DNA of 64,000 bases from Bacteroidota bacterium. Its GTDB lineage: Bacteria; Bacteroidota; Bacteroidia; Chitinophagales; Chitinophagaceae. Location of the stretch: contig JAFDYD010000031.1 in assembly GCA_018267615.1 (NCBI GenBank), positions 1 to 64,000 of the forward strand, read 5' to 3'. Below are positions 17,064 to 25,749 of the stretch, piece by piece (position 1 is the stretch's first letter; each line of letters opens with the position of its first letter). The notes below the pieces were generated by a model that was not told the DNA's origin, did no database searches, and was given only the letters and a program-made list of their open reading frames with translations. The position numbers were made by a program, and so were the translations under genes.

Positions 17064-18332
17064 ATGCCCGAATTTCAAAACAACGATATCAACAAAACAG
17101 TCGATCATCTTTTTCGCCATGAAGCGGGAAAAATGGTAGCTGTCTTGACAAGGTTGTTTGGATTTCCGAATATAGAACAAGCGGAAGATATCGTGCAGGA
17201 CACGATGCTACGCGCCATGGAGACATGGAAATTTGGAAAAGTGCCGGATAACCCACAAGCCTGGTTATATTTCACTGCAAAGAATAAAGCCATCGACCTC
17301 ATCCGACGACAACAGGTAAAATATAAAATCGATAATGATCTTTCTTACCTGCTAAAATCAGAATATACGCTATCACCTGCAGTGCAGGAATTATTTACGG
17401 AAGATGAAATCAAAGACAGCCAGTTGCGGATGATGTTCGCCTGCTGTCATCCCTCGCTCTCGAAAGAAGCGCAGATAACGCTTATGCTGAATACACTTTG
17501 CGGATTGAGCGTACATGAAATTGCAGATGCATTCCTGACAAAAGACGATACGATTCAAAAAAGATTATTTCGTACCAAAGAAAAATTACGAAACGATAAT
17601 ATTGCACTCGATTATCCCGGAACCAATATCCTGCCAAGCAGGGTTGAGGCTGTGCTCAAATCTGTTTACTTGCTTTTTAACGAGGGTTATCATTCTTCAC
17701 ATCCGCAAAAACTGATTCGTGAAGATCTTTGCGAAGAAGCAATGCGACTGACAATCATGCTCACCGAAAATCAAAAAACAAATCTTCCCCAAACAAATGC
17801 ATTGCTTGCATTGATGTGTTTTCATGTTTCAAGATTCAGTGCGCGCATGGACGACCAGGGATTAATTATTTTATTAAAAGATCAGGACAGAAACCAATGG
17901 AACCGTTTTTTAATTCAAAAAGGAAATGAATATCTCTCCTGCTCTGCATCCGGCGAAACGATGCATGCATTTCATATTGAAGCAGCCATTGCTTCCACTC
18001 ATGCAAATGCAAAGTCATACGCAGAAACAGATTGGCAACTCATCCTCGATCTCTACAATATATTGCTTCATATCAGCTTCAATCCTATTGCCGCACTCAA
18101 TCGCTGTCTCGTGATCGGAGAAATCGAAGGGCCCTCGGCTGCTATCCTTGAGCTGCAAAAAATGGATCAGATGGAAGATTATTGTTACTACAACACTTCG
18201 CTGGGAGAAATGCATTTGAAAATCGGTAATAAAGAAATTGCAAAATCTTTTTTTGTGAAAGCGCTGGCGCAAACACCTTCAATCGCAGAAAAAAATCTGC
18301 TCGATAAAAAGATAGGTATGTGTGAACCGTGA
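17064..18332 (+). CDS. ECF42-type RNA polymerase sigma factor
   Basis: Protein of 422 residues, much longer than a normal ECF factor. Sigma2 (about 10-80) carries QAEDIVQDTMLRAMETW, and sigma4 (about 125-175) carries LSVHEIADAFLTKDDTIQKRL. The C-terminal ~240 residues (DUF6596/TPR-like) contain VYLLFNEGYHSS, a hallmark of the ECF42 group. In that group no anti-sigma factor is found and the C-terminal extension is thought to control activity; none is seen here either. With the adjacent YCII gene this is the standard ECF42 pair. The promoter it recognises is unknown here. Confidence 0.93.
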   Translation: MPEFQNNDINKTVDHLFRHEAGKMVAVLTRLFGFPNIEQAEDIVQDTMLRAMETWKFGKVPDNPQAWLYFTAKNKAIDLIRRQQVKYKIDNDLSYLLKSEYTLSPAVQELFTEDEIKDSQLRMMFACCHPSLSKEAQITLMLNTLCGLSVHEIADAFLTKDDTIQKRLFRTKEKLRNDNIALDYPGTNILPSRVEAVLKSVYLLFNEGYHSSHPQKLIREDLCEEAMRLTIMLTENQKTNLPQTNALLALMCFHVSRFSARMDDQGLIILLKDQDRNQWNRFLIQKGNEYLSCSASGETMHAFHIEAAIASTHANAKSYAETDWQLILDLYNILLHISFNPIAALNRCLVIGEIEGPSAAILELQKMDQMEDYCYYNTSLGEMHLKIGNKEIAKSFFVKALAQTPSIAEKNLLDKKIGMCEP

Positions 18333-18337
18333 CTGGT

Positions 18338-18397
18338 CTTTGCGATTTTGCGTCTTTGCGAGAAAATTTTTTCTCGCAAAGGCGCAAAATCGCAAAG
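18338..18397. terminator. Hairpin between convergent genes, family B (B2)
   Basis: The arms 18338-18366 and 18369-18397 are 29 bases with one mismatch and a 2-base loop; the centre is a run of A then T. It starts 5 bases after the ECF42 stop and precedes the end of the convergent aldo/keto reductase. A second, tandem half-arm word (CGCAAAG) follows at about 18401. It fits a bidirectional terminator. Confidence 0.83.
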
Positions 18398-18454
18398 TTT
18401 CGCAAAGATCAATTATCTCTTAACGCAATGCTTTTAAATCACATCAATGATGGT

Positions 18455-19348
18455 TCAGACTTTTCCCCTCGAAGCCGCATACAATTCGTACCAATCCTGG
18501 TGATCCATGTCGATTTTGAACGCGGCGGCAATGTTTTTGATACGCTGTTCATTAACGGTGCCGATCAATGGCAACGCGCCCAATTTCACAAGCCATGCTA
18601 CCGCGATTGACTCGATATCTGCATCGTATTTTTTAGCAATTTTTTTCAGATGCTTGCGCACTTTCATCGATTGCTTATCCTTGCCATTCGCGATAGCGCC
18701 GTTTGCCAATGGGGAAGAAGCAAGTGGGCGCATATATCTTTGTTTGATATAATCCAGCTGTCCGTTATCCAGTGCCGATGTGTTCAGCAAATTCATTTCA
18801 ATATGATTGGTAACAATCGGAACGCGCAGGTAAGAAGCGAGTAACTGGTGCTGAAACACAGAAAAATTTACAACACCAATATTTTTCACCTTTCCGCTAT
18901 CCTGTAATTGTTTCAACGTGATTGCAGTTTCTTCGAGATCCGATAATGGATCGAGATGATCCAATAAAAAAATATCGATATAATCTGTTTTTAATTTGCG
19001 CAGGGAATTTTCTACGCTCTTTAAAATATGTGCACGCGACGTATTATAATGTTTTACACGGATATCTTTTTGATCACGGGTAGGTAGAACCAATCCGCAT
19101 TTGGTGAACAAAACGAGATCTTCGCGCTTGAATGACTTCTGAGCCATCACTTTCCCGAATATTTCTTCACATTGATAATCGCCATAGATATCGGCGTGAT
19201 CGAAAGTATTAATACCCAGTTCCAGGCAAAGACCAATGATCTTTTCCATTTTCTTTACGGGATCTTTGATCTCTTTTGTCCACCTGTAAAAACCATATAT
19301 AGCCGGAGAAACCTTGGGGCCCGAATCACTTAAATAAATTTTTTCCAT
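18455..19348 (-). CDS. Aldo/keto reductase
   Basis: Protein of 297 residues, the full length of the AKR (beta/alpha)8 family. The tetrad is visible: Asp50 and Tyr55 in FDHADIYG, Lys83 in LFTKCG, and His in LLDHLD near residue 131. The group resembles the YdhF-like oxidoreductases (AKR11/12-like). NADPH-dependent reduction of aldehydes or ketones in the cytosol is expected; the substrate is unknown. It is convergent with the ECF42 gene through hairpin B2. Confidence 0.9.
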   Translation of the reverse strand: MEKIYLSDSGPKVSPAIYGFYRWTKEIKDPVKKMEKIIGLCLELGINTFDHADIYGDYQCEEIFGKVMAQKSFKREDLVLFTKCGLVLPTRDQKDIRVKHYNTSRAHILKSVENSLRKLKTDYIDIFLLDHLDPLSDLEETAITLKQLQDSGKVKNIGVVNFSVFQHQLLASYLRVPIVTNHIEMNLLNTSALDNGQLDYIKQRYMRPLASSPLANGAIANGKDKQSMKVRKHLKKIAKKYDADIESIAVAWLVKLGALPLIGTVNEQRIKNIAAAFKIDMDHQDWYELYAASRGKV

Positions 19349-19433
19349 TGGAATGGCGTTTTTTGTCGCAAAGCTGCAATGCTATGACAAAAAATCCAAA
19401 ACTGCCGTCAAAAATTTAAAATGCAGGAGACAG

Positions 19434-19559
19434 GTAGGGTGTAGGGTGTAAGGTGTAAGGTATAGGGTGTAGGGTATGGCATACCTTATACCTTATATCT
19501 TATACCTTACACCCTATACCCTATACCTTACACCCTATACCTTACACCTCACACCCTGC
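19434..19559. repeat. Heptamer-based palindrome, family H
   Basis: About 126 bases made almost only of 7-base words of the type AGGGTGT/AAGGTGT/AAGGTAT on the left and ACCTTAT/ACCCTAT/ACCTTAC on the right, with the dyad centre at about TATGGCATA (19474-19483). The two halves are therefore inverted to each other and also internally tandem. It ends 8 bases before the tRNA-Cys 3' end, so a hairpin from it could terminate tRNA transcription. It superficially resembles telomere-type heptamers but is internal in this window. Confidence 0.85.
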
Positions 19560-19566
19560 CCTCACG

Positions 19567-19637
19567 AGGTCACGGGCGGATTCGAACCGCCGTGGAAGGT
19601 TTTGCAGACCCATGCCTGACCACTCGGCCACGTGACC
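19567..19637 (-). tRNA. tRNA-Cys (anticodon GCA)
   Basis: A 71-base cloverleaf on the minus strand. The acceptor stem is GGTCACG with CGTGACC (7 bp), followed by the D arm (GCC/GGC), an anticodon loop CTGCAAA with GCA, a 4-base variable loop, and a T arm GGCGG/CCGCC with TTCGAAT. The discriminator base is U, as expected for tRNA-Cys. The anticodon stem has a G-U and a terminal U-U pair. CCA is not encoded. It has its own promoter at 19659-19690. Confidence 0.96.
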
Positions 19638-19658
19638 TTTTCTATTGAAGCTATGCTA

Positions 19659-19690
19659 CAAAAATAGGGTTTTATTATTAGTCTATCAAA
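19659..19690 (-). promoter_or_regulatory. Bacteroidota-type promoter of tRNA-Cys
   Basis: On the minus strand, TTTG (19687-19690) is followed after 20 bases by TATTTTTG (19659-19666), matching the TTTG-N19/20-TANNTTTG promoter of Bacteroidota. The tRNA 5' end lies 21 bases beyond the -7 box, so a short leader is expected. The match and spacing support it as the tRNA promoter. Confidence 0.6.
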
Positions 19691-19749
19691 TTGGTAGACT
19701 TTTATTTCACAAAAAAGTCTTCGCTTTTTTTCCGATTGACAAAATTCCC

Positions 19750-19797
19750 CTTCGTGCCTTCGTGGTTCAATTTTTTTTAAACCACAAAGGCACGAAG
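19750..19797. repeat. Hairpin, family I
   Basis: The arms 19750-19767 and 19780-19797 are 18 bases with one mismatch; the loop is a run of T. It lies upstream of tRNA-Cys (minus strand) and 226 bases before the OmpA gene (plus). Its arm contains the GTGCCTTCGTGG words. Function unknown. Confidence 0.65.
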
Positions 19798-19822
19798 ATT
19801 TGAAAACAGGGAACAGAGAAAA

Positions 19823-19893
19823 ACATCATTTGGAATCCGCCAGCAGCGATTTCGGATAACTCGAATCATTTGCAGGATGAGAAATGACGTTTG
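19823..19893. repeat. Truncated family D element (D4)
   Basis: The segment contains the family D motifs GGAATCCGCCAGCAGCGAT and GGATGAGAAATGACGTTT in the order expected for D1, but the inner hairpin is shortened and the right outer arm is missing. It looks like a decayed copy. The rest of the spacer to 20023 holds no gene. Confidence 0.6.
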
Positions 19894-20023
19894 ATGATGC
19901 ACGTTCTTATCTCCGAGTCACTACATCGAATCATTCTTCATTTGCCTTGTCAACGAGTTATAATTAATTTTTTTAACTTCATATACATATAAATTCCTAA
20001 TACCAACACAAAAAACAACCAAT

Positions 20024-20923
20024 ATGAAAGTTCAACGATTCCTAACCGCAATTTTTTGTTCACTCGTTCTTTTTTCCTGCGTAAGCAATAAGAAATTTAA
20101 AACCATGCAGGAGACTTTGCAAATGAGATACGATTCTTTAAACAAAGCATATGCAAATCTGCAGTCTGCCTTGAAAACCTGTAATGATTCAACCGATGAG
20201 ATGGCTAAACAAAGAACGGCATTACAGAACCAGGTTGCCGATCTCACCAAACAAGTTGCACTGTTAAAAGAAAACAATACGCAGGCGTTGAAACAACTCC
20301 AGGATATGTCTGTGATTTCAGCGGCGCAAGCGCAAAGCATCACAAAATCTCTTGAAAATATTGGCGCGAAGGATGTCTATATCCAGGATTTGCAAAAAGC
20401 AATGGCGCATAAAGATTCTCTCAACCTCGCATTGGTAATGAATCTGAAAGGAGCAATTGGGGATATTAATGACCAGGATATTAATATCAAAGTCGACAAA
20501 GGCGTAATCTATATCGATATTTCCGATAAACTTCTTTTCAAAAGCGGAAGCTACGATGTGACCGACAAAGCACAAGGCGTGTTAGGAAAAGTGGCTGCAG
20601 TATTGAAGAATCAACCGGACATGGAATTTATGGTTGAAGGGCATACCGACAACATTCCATACAAAAGGGGTGTGTTGATCGATAACTGGGATCTGAGCGT
20701 AAAACGTGCAACAGCCGTGGTAAGAATATTGCAGAAGAAATATGGTTTGCAACCTTCGAGAATCAGTGCTTCCGGTCGTTCGGAATATGTGCCCGTTACA
20801 ACAAACGACACGCCGGAAGGTCGCGCTGCAAATCGCCGCACAAGAGTTATCGTGTTGCCGCAACTCGATCAGTTCTTCAAACTGCTCGAAACTCCGGCGA
20901 AAGTACCCGGATCATCAAAATGA
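20024..20923 (+). CDS. OmpA-family lipoprotein
   Basis: Protein of 299 residues. Lipoprotein signal with Cys19 (LFSC). Residues about 25-105 are a Gln/Lys/Leu-rich coiled coil, and about 165-285 form the OmpA peptidoglycan-binding domain with FMVEGHTDNIPYKRG and a later GRSEYVPV..GRAANRRTRV pattern. It probably anchors the outer membrane to peptidoglycan, like Pal or MotB C-termini. It is monocistronic, followed by hairpin C2. Confidence 0.92.
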   Translation: MKVQRFLTAIFCSLVLFSCVSNKKFKTMQETLQMRYDSLNKAYANLQSALKTCNDSTDEMAKQRTALQNQVADLTKQVALLKENNTQALKQLQDMSVISAAQAQSITKSLENIGAKDVYIQDLQKAMAHKDSLNLALVMNLKGAIGDINDQDINIKVDKGVIYIDISDKLLFKSGSYDVTDKAQGVLGKVAAVLKNQPDMEFMVEGHTDNIPYKRGVLIDNWDLSVKRATAVVRILQKKYGLQPSRISASGRSEYVPVTTNDTPEGRAANRRTRVIVLPQLDQFFKLLETPAKVPGSSK

Positions 20924-20961
20924 AAAATAAATTCTAAAAAAAACGGCAGTGAATCAGTTTG

Positions 20962-21056
20962 AAGATATTTCGCGCAGAGCACGCAGAGAAAATGAGTACG
21001 CAGAGCATCCTCCTCTGCGTACTCATTTTCTCTGCGTGCTCTGCGCGAAATATCTT
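20962..21056. repeat. Long hairpin, family C (C2)
   Basis: The arms 20962-21005 and 21013-21056 are 44 bases, essentially perfect, with a 7-base loop. The arm shares CACGCAGAG words with C1, but the sequence is otherwise different, so the families share words rather than full arms. It lies between two co-directional genes, 38 bases after the OmpA stop, and can serve as a terminator. Confidence 0.83.
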
Positions 21057-21182
21057 TAGAAGGACTTTTGGTCCACAAAGGAAGACTCTTAGAAATTAAA
21101 TCAGTTTTTTGAAACTGGTCCACTACCAAAAAAATATACTTACTTACTGAAAAACCTATTCATATATCGACCAATTCAAAAG

Positions 21183-21884
21183 ATGGGAGTGATATTTTTG
21201 GTATCACTCTCCTCTTTTGTTCACGCCCAGGATACAACCCACTTAATGCAGTCTTATATATTCTTCCCCTATCCGATTTATGGAAACAAATGGCATTCAT
21301 CGATTGGATTTACGTTGACGCAAATGCCGCGGGACATTACCGAAGAGGTGCAGGTAAGGGCGCCTGCAGGCGACTATCATGTAACCAGAAAATTATTCAA
21401 AGGATTTTACATGGATGGCCGCATCAATTTTCAAATTGTACAAAATCATTTTTCATTGGGCCCTCGATGGGCGCATATACTTAACCGTAGGTTTTCTTTT
21501 TCTGTGGGTGATGATTTCGGATGGTGGTTCGGCAACCTCAACATCGGCGATTTCAAAACAAAAGCAAATGGATGGATCAATTATCCGAACGCATCCCTCG
21601 GCTACCGGATCAGAAGATCTCTTTTGCTTACATTAAAGTTGGAAGGTTCCATCAACTTATTTTATTCCGCAAAAGTCGGCGACCAGGTTACTTCCTATAG
21701 TCACAACACGTATACAGGTTGGGCAACCAGCCTGATACTGGAACAACCATTTTATAAAAAGAAAAATTTCATTCTTGGATTCAAAGCGCAATACACCAAT
21801 TTCTTTTGGCAAACATGGTCACTATACGAAACATTCGATCGTAAATTATTTTATCCGGAAATTATCATCGGGTTTATATTATGA
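21183..21884 (+). CDS. Outer-membrane barrel-like protein, first gene of phosphodiesterase operon
   Basis: Protein of 233 residues if started at ATG 21183. A short hydrophobic leader ends at VHAQD, but lacks the usual basic start; the frame is open upstream with Lys/Arg codons, so a non-ATG start further up is possible. The mature part is rich in aromatic residues and alternating strands and ends in a strand terminating in FIL. No named family recognised. Its stop overlaps the next start by 4 bases (ATGA), so it is translationally coupled to the glycerophosphodiesterase. Confidence 0.65.
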   Translation: MGVIFLVSLSSFVHAQDTTHLMQSYIFFPYPIYGNKWHSSIGFTLTQMPRDITEEVQVRAPAGDYHVTRKLFKGFYMDGRINFQIVQNHFSLGPRWAHILNRRFSFSVGDDFGWWFGNLNIGDFKTKANGWINYPNASLGYRIRRSLLLTLKLEGSINLFYSAKVGDQVTSYSHNTYTGWATSLILEQPFYKKKNFILGFKAQYTNFFWQTWSLYETFDRKLFYPEIIIGFIL

Positions 21885-23164
21885 TAAGAGCCAGCAATAT
21901 CATATTTGTAATACTGATTGCTTTCTGCAGTTGCAGAAAAGAATATCATGCAATCATTCCTGATACCAATTGGAATTTGTTCAATTCACCCGATGCCATC
22001 GACCTCGCTCCGCAAACGCGCACGTCAATGGAAGGCGTTTACCTCGTTGAAGATGGTGATGGCGCAAATGTATTTGGAAAAACAGTCGCCATTAAATGGA
22101 GCTACGAAATCACCGGTGTCGATACTTCCTATCACCTTTCTCTTTTTTCCGGAACCGATATCGCCTATTTTATCATGGAAGGAAAAAGATTGGGCGATTC
22201 ATTATTGTTCAATGGATACTGGCGCAAATTGGTGAACACGGAAACGGGTATTATCAGGTTTACGATCAGCGCAATTCATGGCGCATCCGAATTGTTGAAA
22301 CCCGCTCCTGTTATTGTTCCTGGTACAATTACAATGAATGGAGTTTTTGGAAACGGAGATGCGGCGCCGCAGCGAATATTGAATATGTCGTACCTGCGTC
22401 CACTCTATCATGGACCAACTCCATTTCAAATACTCGCACATCGCGCTGGTGGACGGACATCGGATTTATTACCCGTATCTGAAAATTCTATCGGAATGGT
22501 GTTGCTCGCGTCACAATTAGGCGCGACCGGAATTGAAATCGATGCGCAACTGACAAAAGACAGCGTAGTTGTTATTTATCACGACAATCAACTCAATCTT
22601 CGACTCATTCAAAAAGACGGACTGGTTGGAAATATTACTGATTATACGTACGACCAGCTTTATTCATTTGTGAGGTTGATTGATGGTGAGCGCATACCCA
22701 CGCTCCGTGAAATGCTCGATGCAGTGGTGTACAGAACGCAATTGAAATTTGTTTGGATTGATTCAAAAAGAGAAAATTCCGTGGAAGCAGAACGGGCGCT
22801 GCAACAGGAATATTTACAAAAAGCGGCTGCTGCCGGAAGAGATTTGCAAATTGTAATCGGCATTCCGAGTAATGAAGTTTTTGATAAATTCAAAACGCTT
22901 CCCAACTACCAAAATATTCCTTCATTGTGTGAATTGGATATCGATGATGTGGAATCTGGAAATTCACAATATTGGGCGCCGAGATTTACACTTGGTTTGC
23001 AAAACGATCTGGTAGATCAAGTACACGGACTGAACAAAAAAGCATTTGTGTGGACGCTGGACGTGCCCGATTATATCAACCAGTTTATTCGTGATGGCCA
23101 TTTTGATGGAATACTTTCTAACTATGCATCTTCAGTAGCTTATTATTATTATGTTCAGGAATAA
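21881..23164 (+). CDS. Glycerophosphodiester phosphodiesterase lipoprotein
   Basis: Protein of 427 residues. Lipid anchor likely at Cys16 or Cys18. An N-terminal beta-rich region (about 25-175) of unknown function precedes the GDPD TIM barrel (about 185-425) with ILAHRAGG, a Glu in VSENSIG, GIEIDAQLTKD and YHD, which hold the catalytic His pair and metal ligands. It hydrolyses glycerophosphodiesters to alcohol plus glycerol-3-phosphate in characterised homologues. The extra N-terminal domain and the lipid anchor point to surface or periplasmic lipid-headgroup scavenging. It overlaps the gene before and after (4 and 14 bases). Confidence 0.9.
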   Translation: MIRASNIIFVILIAFCSCRKEYHAIIPDTNWNLFNSPDAIDLAPQTRTSMEGVYLVEDGDGANVFGKTVAIKWSYEITGVDTSYHLSLFSGTDIAYFIMEGKRLGDSLLFNGYWRKLVNTETGIIRFTISAIHGASELLKPAPVIVPGTITMNGVFGNGDAAPQRILNMSYLRPLYHGPTPFQILAHRAGGRTSDLLPVSENSIGMVLLASQLGATGIEIDAQLTKDSVVVIYHDNQLNLRLIQKDGLVGNITDYTYDQLYSFVRLIDGERIPTLREMLDAVVYRTQLKFVWIDSKRENSVEAERALQQEYLQKAAAAGRDLQIVIGIPSNEVFDKFKTLPNYQNIPSLCELDIDDVESGNSQYWAPRFTLGLQNDLVDQVHGLNKKAFVWTLDVPDYINQFIRDGHFDGILSNYASSVAYYYYVQE

Positions 23165-23792
23165 AACACATCTGCATATTATTTTTTTCGCGTGCCTTAT
23201 TTTTTGCACGCAAATGATGAGTAATGCGCAGGCGGTTATTGGTCCGAGTGGACAAAGAGATACCGACAGCGCAAAAAAATCCGGCGAATATGCATTGGTG
23301 CTTTATATGGGAGGAGGTGTTTCTTTTTTTACCGGCGATGCGGGAACACCTGCCGGACTAAAGGCAACAAAAACCCTGGTGAGTCCAATTGCAACCTTTC
23401 GCATCATGTGGCAACCCGATCATTTGCTTCGCGTCGGACTGGAAAGTGGATGGACCAATTTCTATTCTTACAGTATTGAAGATAACAGCGTGAAAGGAAA
23501 AGTGCATGTACAATCAATTCCCCTGTTGCTTGTTTTTTCCATGCCGGTGTTCCAGCGTTTTAATATATATGCGGGACCGGGCAGTTATTTGGTCACTTCG
23601 AAATTGAATTATGAAACCCGGACAACTTCCACTACATTGAGTTTGGGATGGATGGCCGCCGTTTCTTTTGAATATCCGTTGACAAGTAAATTAGGTATTG
23701 TCAGTGAATTAAAATTTCTCAATTCATGGGAAACAAAAGATCAGTCGCTGTCATTACAAATACATTTGAGATGGAAATTTTTAACATGGTGA
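23151..23792 (+). CDS. Outer-membrane beta-barrel protein
   Basis: Protein of 213 residues with a signal peptide cleaved after MSNAQA. The mature region has strand alternation and a C-terminal end (LQIHLRWKFLTW) with a terminal aromatic residue, as in outer-membrane barrels. Third gene of the operon; overlaps both neighbours (14 and 7 bases). A role in uptake or anchoring for the two phosphoesterases is an inference from coupling only. Confidence 0.72.
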   Translation: MFRNKTHLHIIFFACLIFCTQMMSNAQAVIGPSGQRDTDSAKKSGEYALVLYMGGGVSFFTGDAGTPAGLKATKTLVSPIATFRIMWQPDHLLRVGLESGWTNFYSYSIEDNSVKGKVHVQSIPLLLVFSMPVFQRFNIYAGPGSYLVTSKLNYETRTTSTTLSLGWMAAVSFEYPLTSKLGIVSELKFLNSWETKDQSLSLQIHLRWKFLTW

Positions 23793-24880
23793 ACCATTTG
23801 AAAAAATGGATATATGTATGCCTGTTCATTGCAAACACTGCCGCAGCACAAAACAATCCTTTTAAGGTTTATCTTGTCGGTGATGCCGGGGAAGATAAAA
23901 CAACAGGAGAAACATTGAAAAATCTTGGCAAGGAACTCGTCAACAACCCGAACAGCGTAGTTGTTTTTTTAGGTGATAATTCTTACAAAGACGCGTTTTT
24001 TGGTCTGGCCCCCGGCTTCAAAGGTTTTGACAGCACTAAAACTACCCAGGCAAAACTGAGATCTCAATTGAATATTCTTACTAACTATCATGGCTATGTG
24101 TTTTTTATACCTGGCAATCATGACTGGTGGAATATCACCAAATACGGAAAGGGAAGAAAGAAATTGAAGATGGAAGAATCTTTTATTGAAGCAAATCTTG
24201 CACAAAATAAAACGATTGCAAATCCGGATAGAACGTTTCTTCCAAAAGATGGGAGTCCGGGCCCTGAATCTATTGAGCTCAACGATAAAAAGATCCGGCT
24301 GATTTTTATCGACACCTATCGCCTTATCATTACAGCATTCAAACAAAAACAGGAAGATGATTTTCCCATTGAAAAAGCTTTTTATCATGATCTCGACAGC
24401 GTGATGAAAGATGCTACACTCAAGCATCAAAAAATAATTGTAACAGCGCATCACCCTCTTTATGCAAAGGGACCAAATACACAGCCGTTAAGGAGGCCAA
24501 ATTTTTTTGGAAGAATCAAAGCGTCTAATAGCAATTTCCCTGCAGGTTCAAGAATGGCCAGAAGGCTGAGAGCCATCATGAAAAAATATCCCGGCTCTTA
24601 TTATGCAAGCGGCCATTCACATTCTCTTCAATATTTATTTAACGATGATAAGAATCATTATATCGTGAGTGGAGCAGGAAGTAAAACAAACCGTGTTACC
24701 GACGATGATATTTTGCACGAAAACCTGGTCGGCAATGACCACGAATATTTAGTATGGAATGTGAAAGGTTTTTTTGAAGTTGATTTTTATGATCAATCAG
24801 AAAAGATTTTTTTGTTTCACGATAACGGGGAAAAGAAAACAGAATTGGTGATGCCGTTTGTGAAAAAGGAAGTTGATTGA
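23786..24880 (+). CDS. Secreted metallophosphoesterase
   Basis: Protein of 364 residues from ATG 23786 (20 further open codons overlap the preceding gene). Signal peptide ends at NTAAAQ. The calcineurin-type metal motifs are complete: GDAGE, LGDNSYKD, PGNHDWW, TAHHPLY and ASGHSHSLQ. The group (purple acid phosphatase/PhoD-like) acts on phosphomonoesters or diesters outside the cytoplasm. It is the last gene of the coupled four-gene operon with the glycerophosphodiesterase, so the pair could strip phosphate from glycerophosphodiesters. Its stop abuts hairpin A3. Confidence 0.9.
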   Translation: MVNHLKKWIYVCLFIANTAAAQNNPFKVYLVGDAGEDKTTGETLKNLGKELVNNPNSVVVFLGDNSYKDAFFGLAPGFKGFDSTKTTQAKLRSQLNILTNYHGYVFFIPGNHDWWNITKYGKGRKKLKMEESFIEANLAQNKTIANPDRTFLPKDGSPGPESIELNDKKIRLIFIDTYRLIITAFKQKQEDDFPIEKAFYHDLDSVMKDATLKHQKIIVTAHHPLYAKGPNTQPLRRPNFFGRIKASNSNFPAGSRMARRLRAIMKKYPGSYYASGHSHSLQYLFNDDKNHYIVSGAGSKTNRVTDDDILHENLVGNDHEYLVWNVKGFFEVDFYDQSEKIFLFHDNGEKKTELVMPFVKKEVD

Positions 24881-24881
24881 T

Positions 24882-24979
24882 TGAAAAGTTTTGAACCATG
24901 ATTAAAGGATTGAGGGATTATCATGAAGGAACTTTCATGATAATCCCTCAATCCTTTAATCATGGTTCAAAACTTTTCA
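24882..24979. terminator. Hairpin between convergent genes, family A (A3)
   Basis: The arms 24882-24927 and 24934-24979 are 46 bases, perfect, with a 6-base loop. The left arm starts one base after the metallophosphoesterase stop; the right arm ends on the stop codon (24977-24979) of the convergent gene. It shares the arm core with A1, A2 and A4, but the loop has been lost. It looks like a bidirectional terminator. Confidence 0.85.
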
Positions 24980-25558
24980 CTTCGTATCATAAAACCTCAA
25001 CAACTGAAATTTATATCCGGCATTTTCGGAACCCACGAGTCCGTATTGAACAGTGCGTTTCCCTCCACTGGGATTACTGGTGGAATCACCTTGTTTATAA
25101 ATAGGAAATCTTTGCATTAGCGTTCCTTCCATCAATTGAAAATCATCGTGCCCTTTATACCCATCGCTGATCTTGCCATTCATCGAAGCATCAGGAACGG
25201 CAACAGGCATGAATGTTTTATTTTCAACAGAAACAAAAGCAATCACATTTCCGTATTCACTATGAATGCCTGAAAAAATATACACGACGATATCGGGAAA
25301 ATTATTATTATTCAGATCATCGATTTCCACTTTTTGCACACGGCCCTTGATATAAAATTTCAATTCTCTCGCATCTTTGTCAAACCCAATGGGACGAACG
25401 GCGAGTTCATTTTGATCCAAACTTTTATTCGAACAAATAACGCGATATCCTGTTCTACCCATTTTTAAAGTAGAATCATACCTGTTGAACTGTCCATAGC
25501 TTGCGGTTGTTACCAACAAGGACACGCATACGCACAGGAAGGAAAAAATATTTTTCAT
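24977..25558 (-). CDS. Secreted protein, possibly PliI-like lysozyme inhibitor
   Basis: Protein of 193 residues with a signal peptide ending at ASYGQ. The segment VQKVEIDDLNNNNFPDIVVYIFSG carries a calcium-loop-like D-x-N-x-N pattern. Segments such as RPIGFD, YKGHDDFQLMEGTL and FPIYKQGD recall Bacteroidota proteins annotated as PliI-type lysozyme inhibitors, but I cannot verify that and hold it loosely. It is convergent with the metallophosphoesterase, and divergent from the alcohol dehydrogenase across element D2. Confidence 0.55.
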   Translation of the reverse strand: MKNIFSFLCVCVSLLVTTASYGQFNRYDSTLKMGRTGYRVICSNKSLDQNELAVRPIGFDKDARELKFYIKGRVQKVEIDDLNNNNFPDIVVYIFSGIHSEYGNVIAFVSVENKTFMPVAVPDASMNGKISDGYKGHDDFQLMEGTLMQRFPIYKQGDSTSNPSGGKRTVQYGLVGSENAGYKFQLLRFYDTK

Positions 25559-25749
25559 AATACAAAGTTAACCGGAATATAATAAGATGCGTTTGTACTT
25601 ATTTTAATATGCATGCAATAAAGACCGAATATATCAATCAAATTTCAAAATTGAAAAAAGTTTGAACCAAATAACAAATAAGATGTAAAGAATAGGGCAA
25701 TACACAAGAAGCAAATATTTGGTAGCGACAGAGTTTGATATTTCTTCGG

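Noticed and set aside
19434..19559. CRISPR-like array from the repeated 7-base words
   Set aside because: The words are contiguous, without unique spacers, and far shorter than CRISPR repeats; no cas gene is near.
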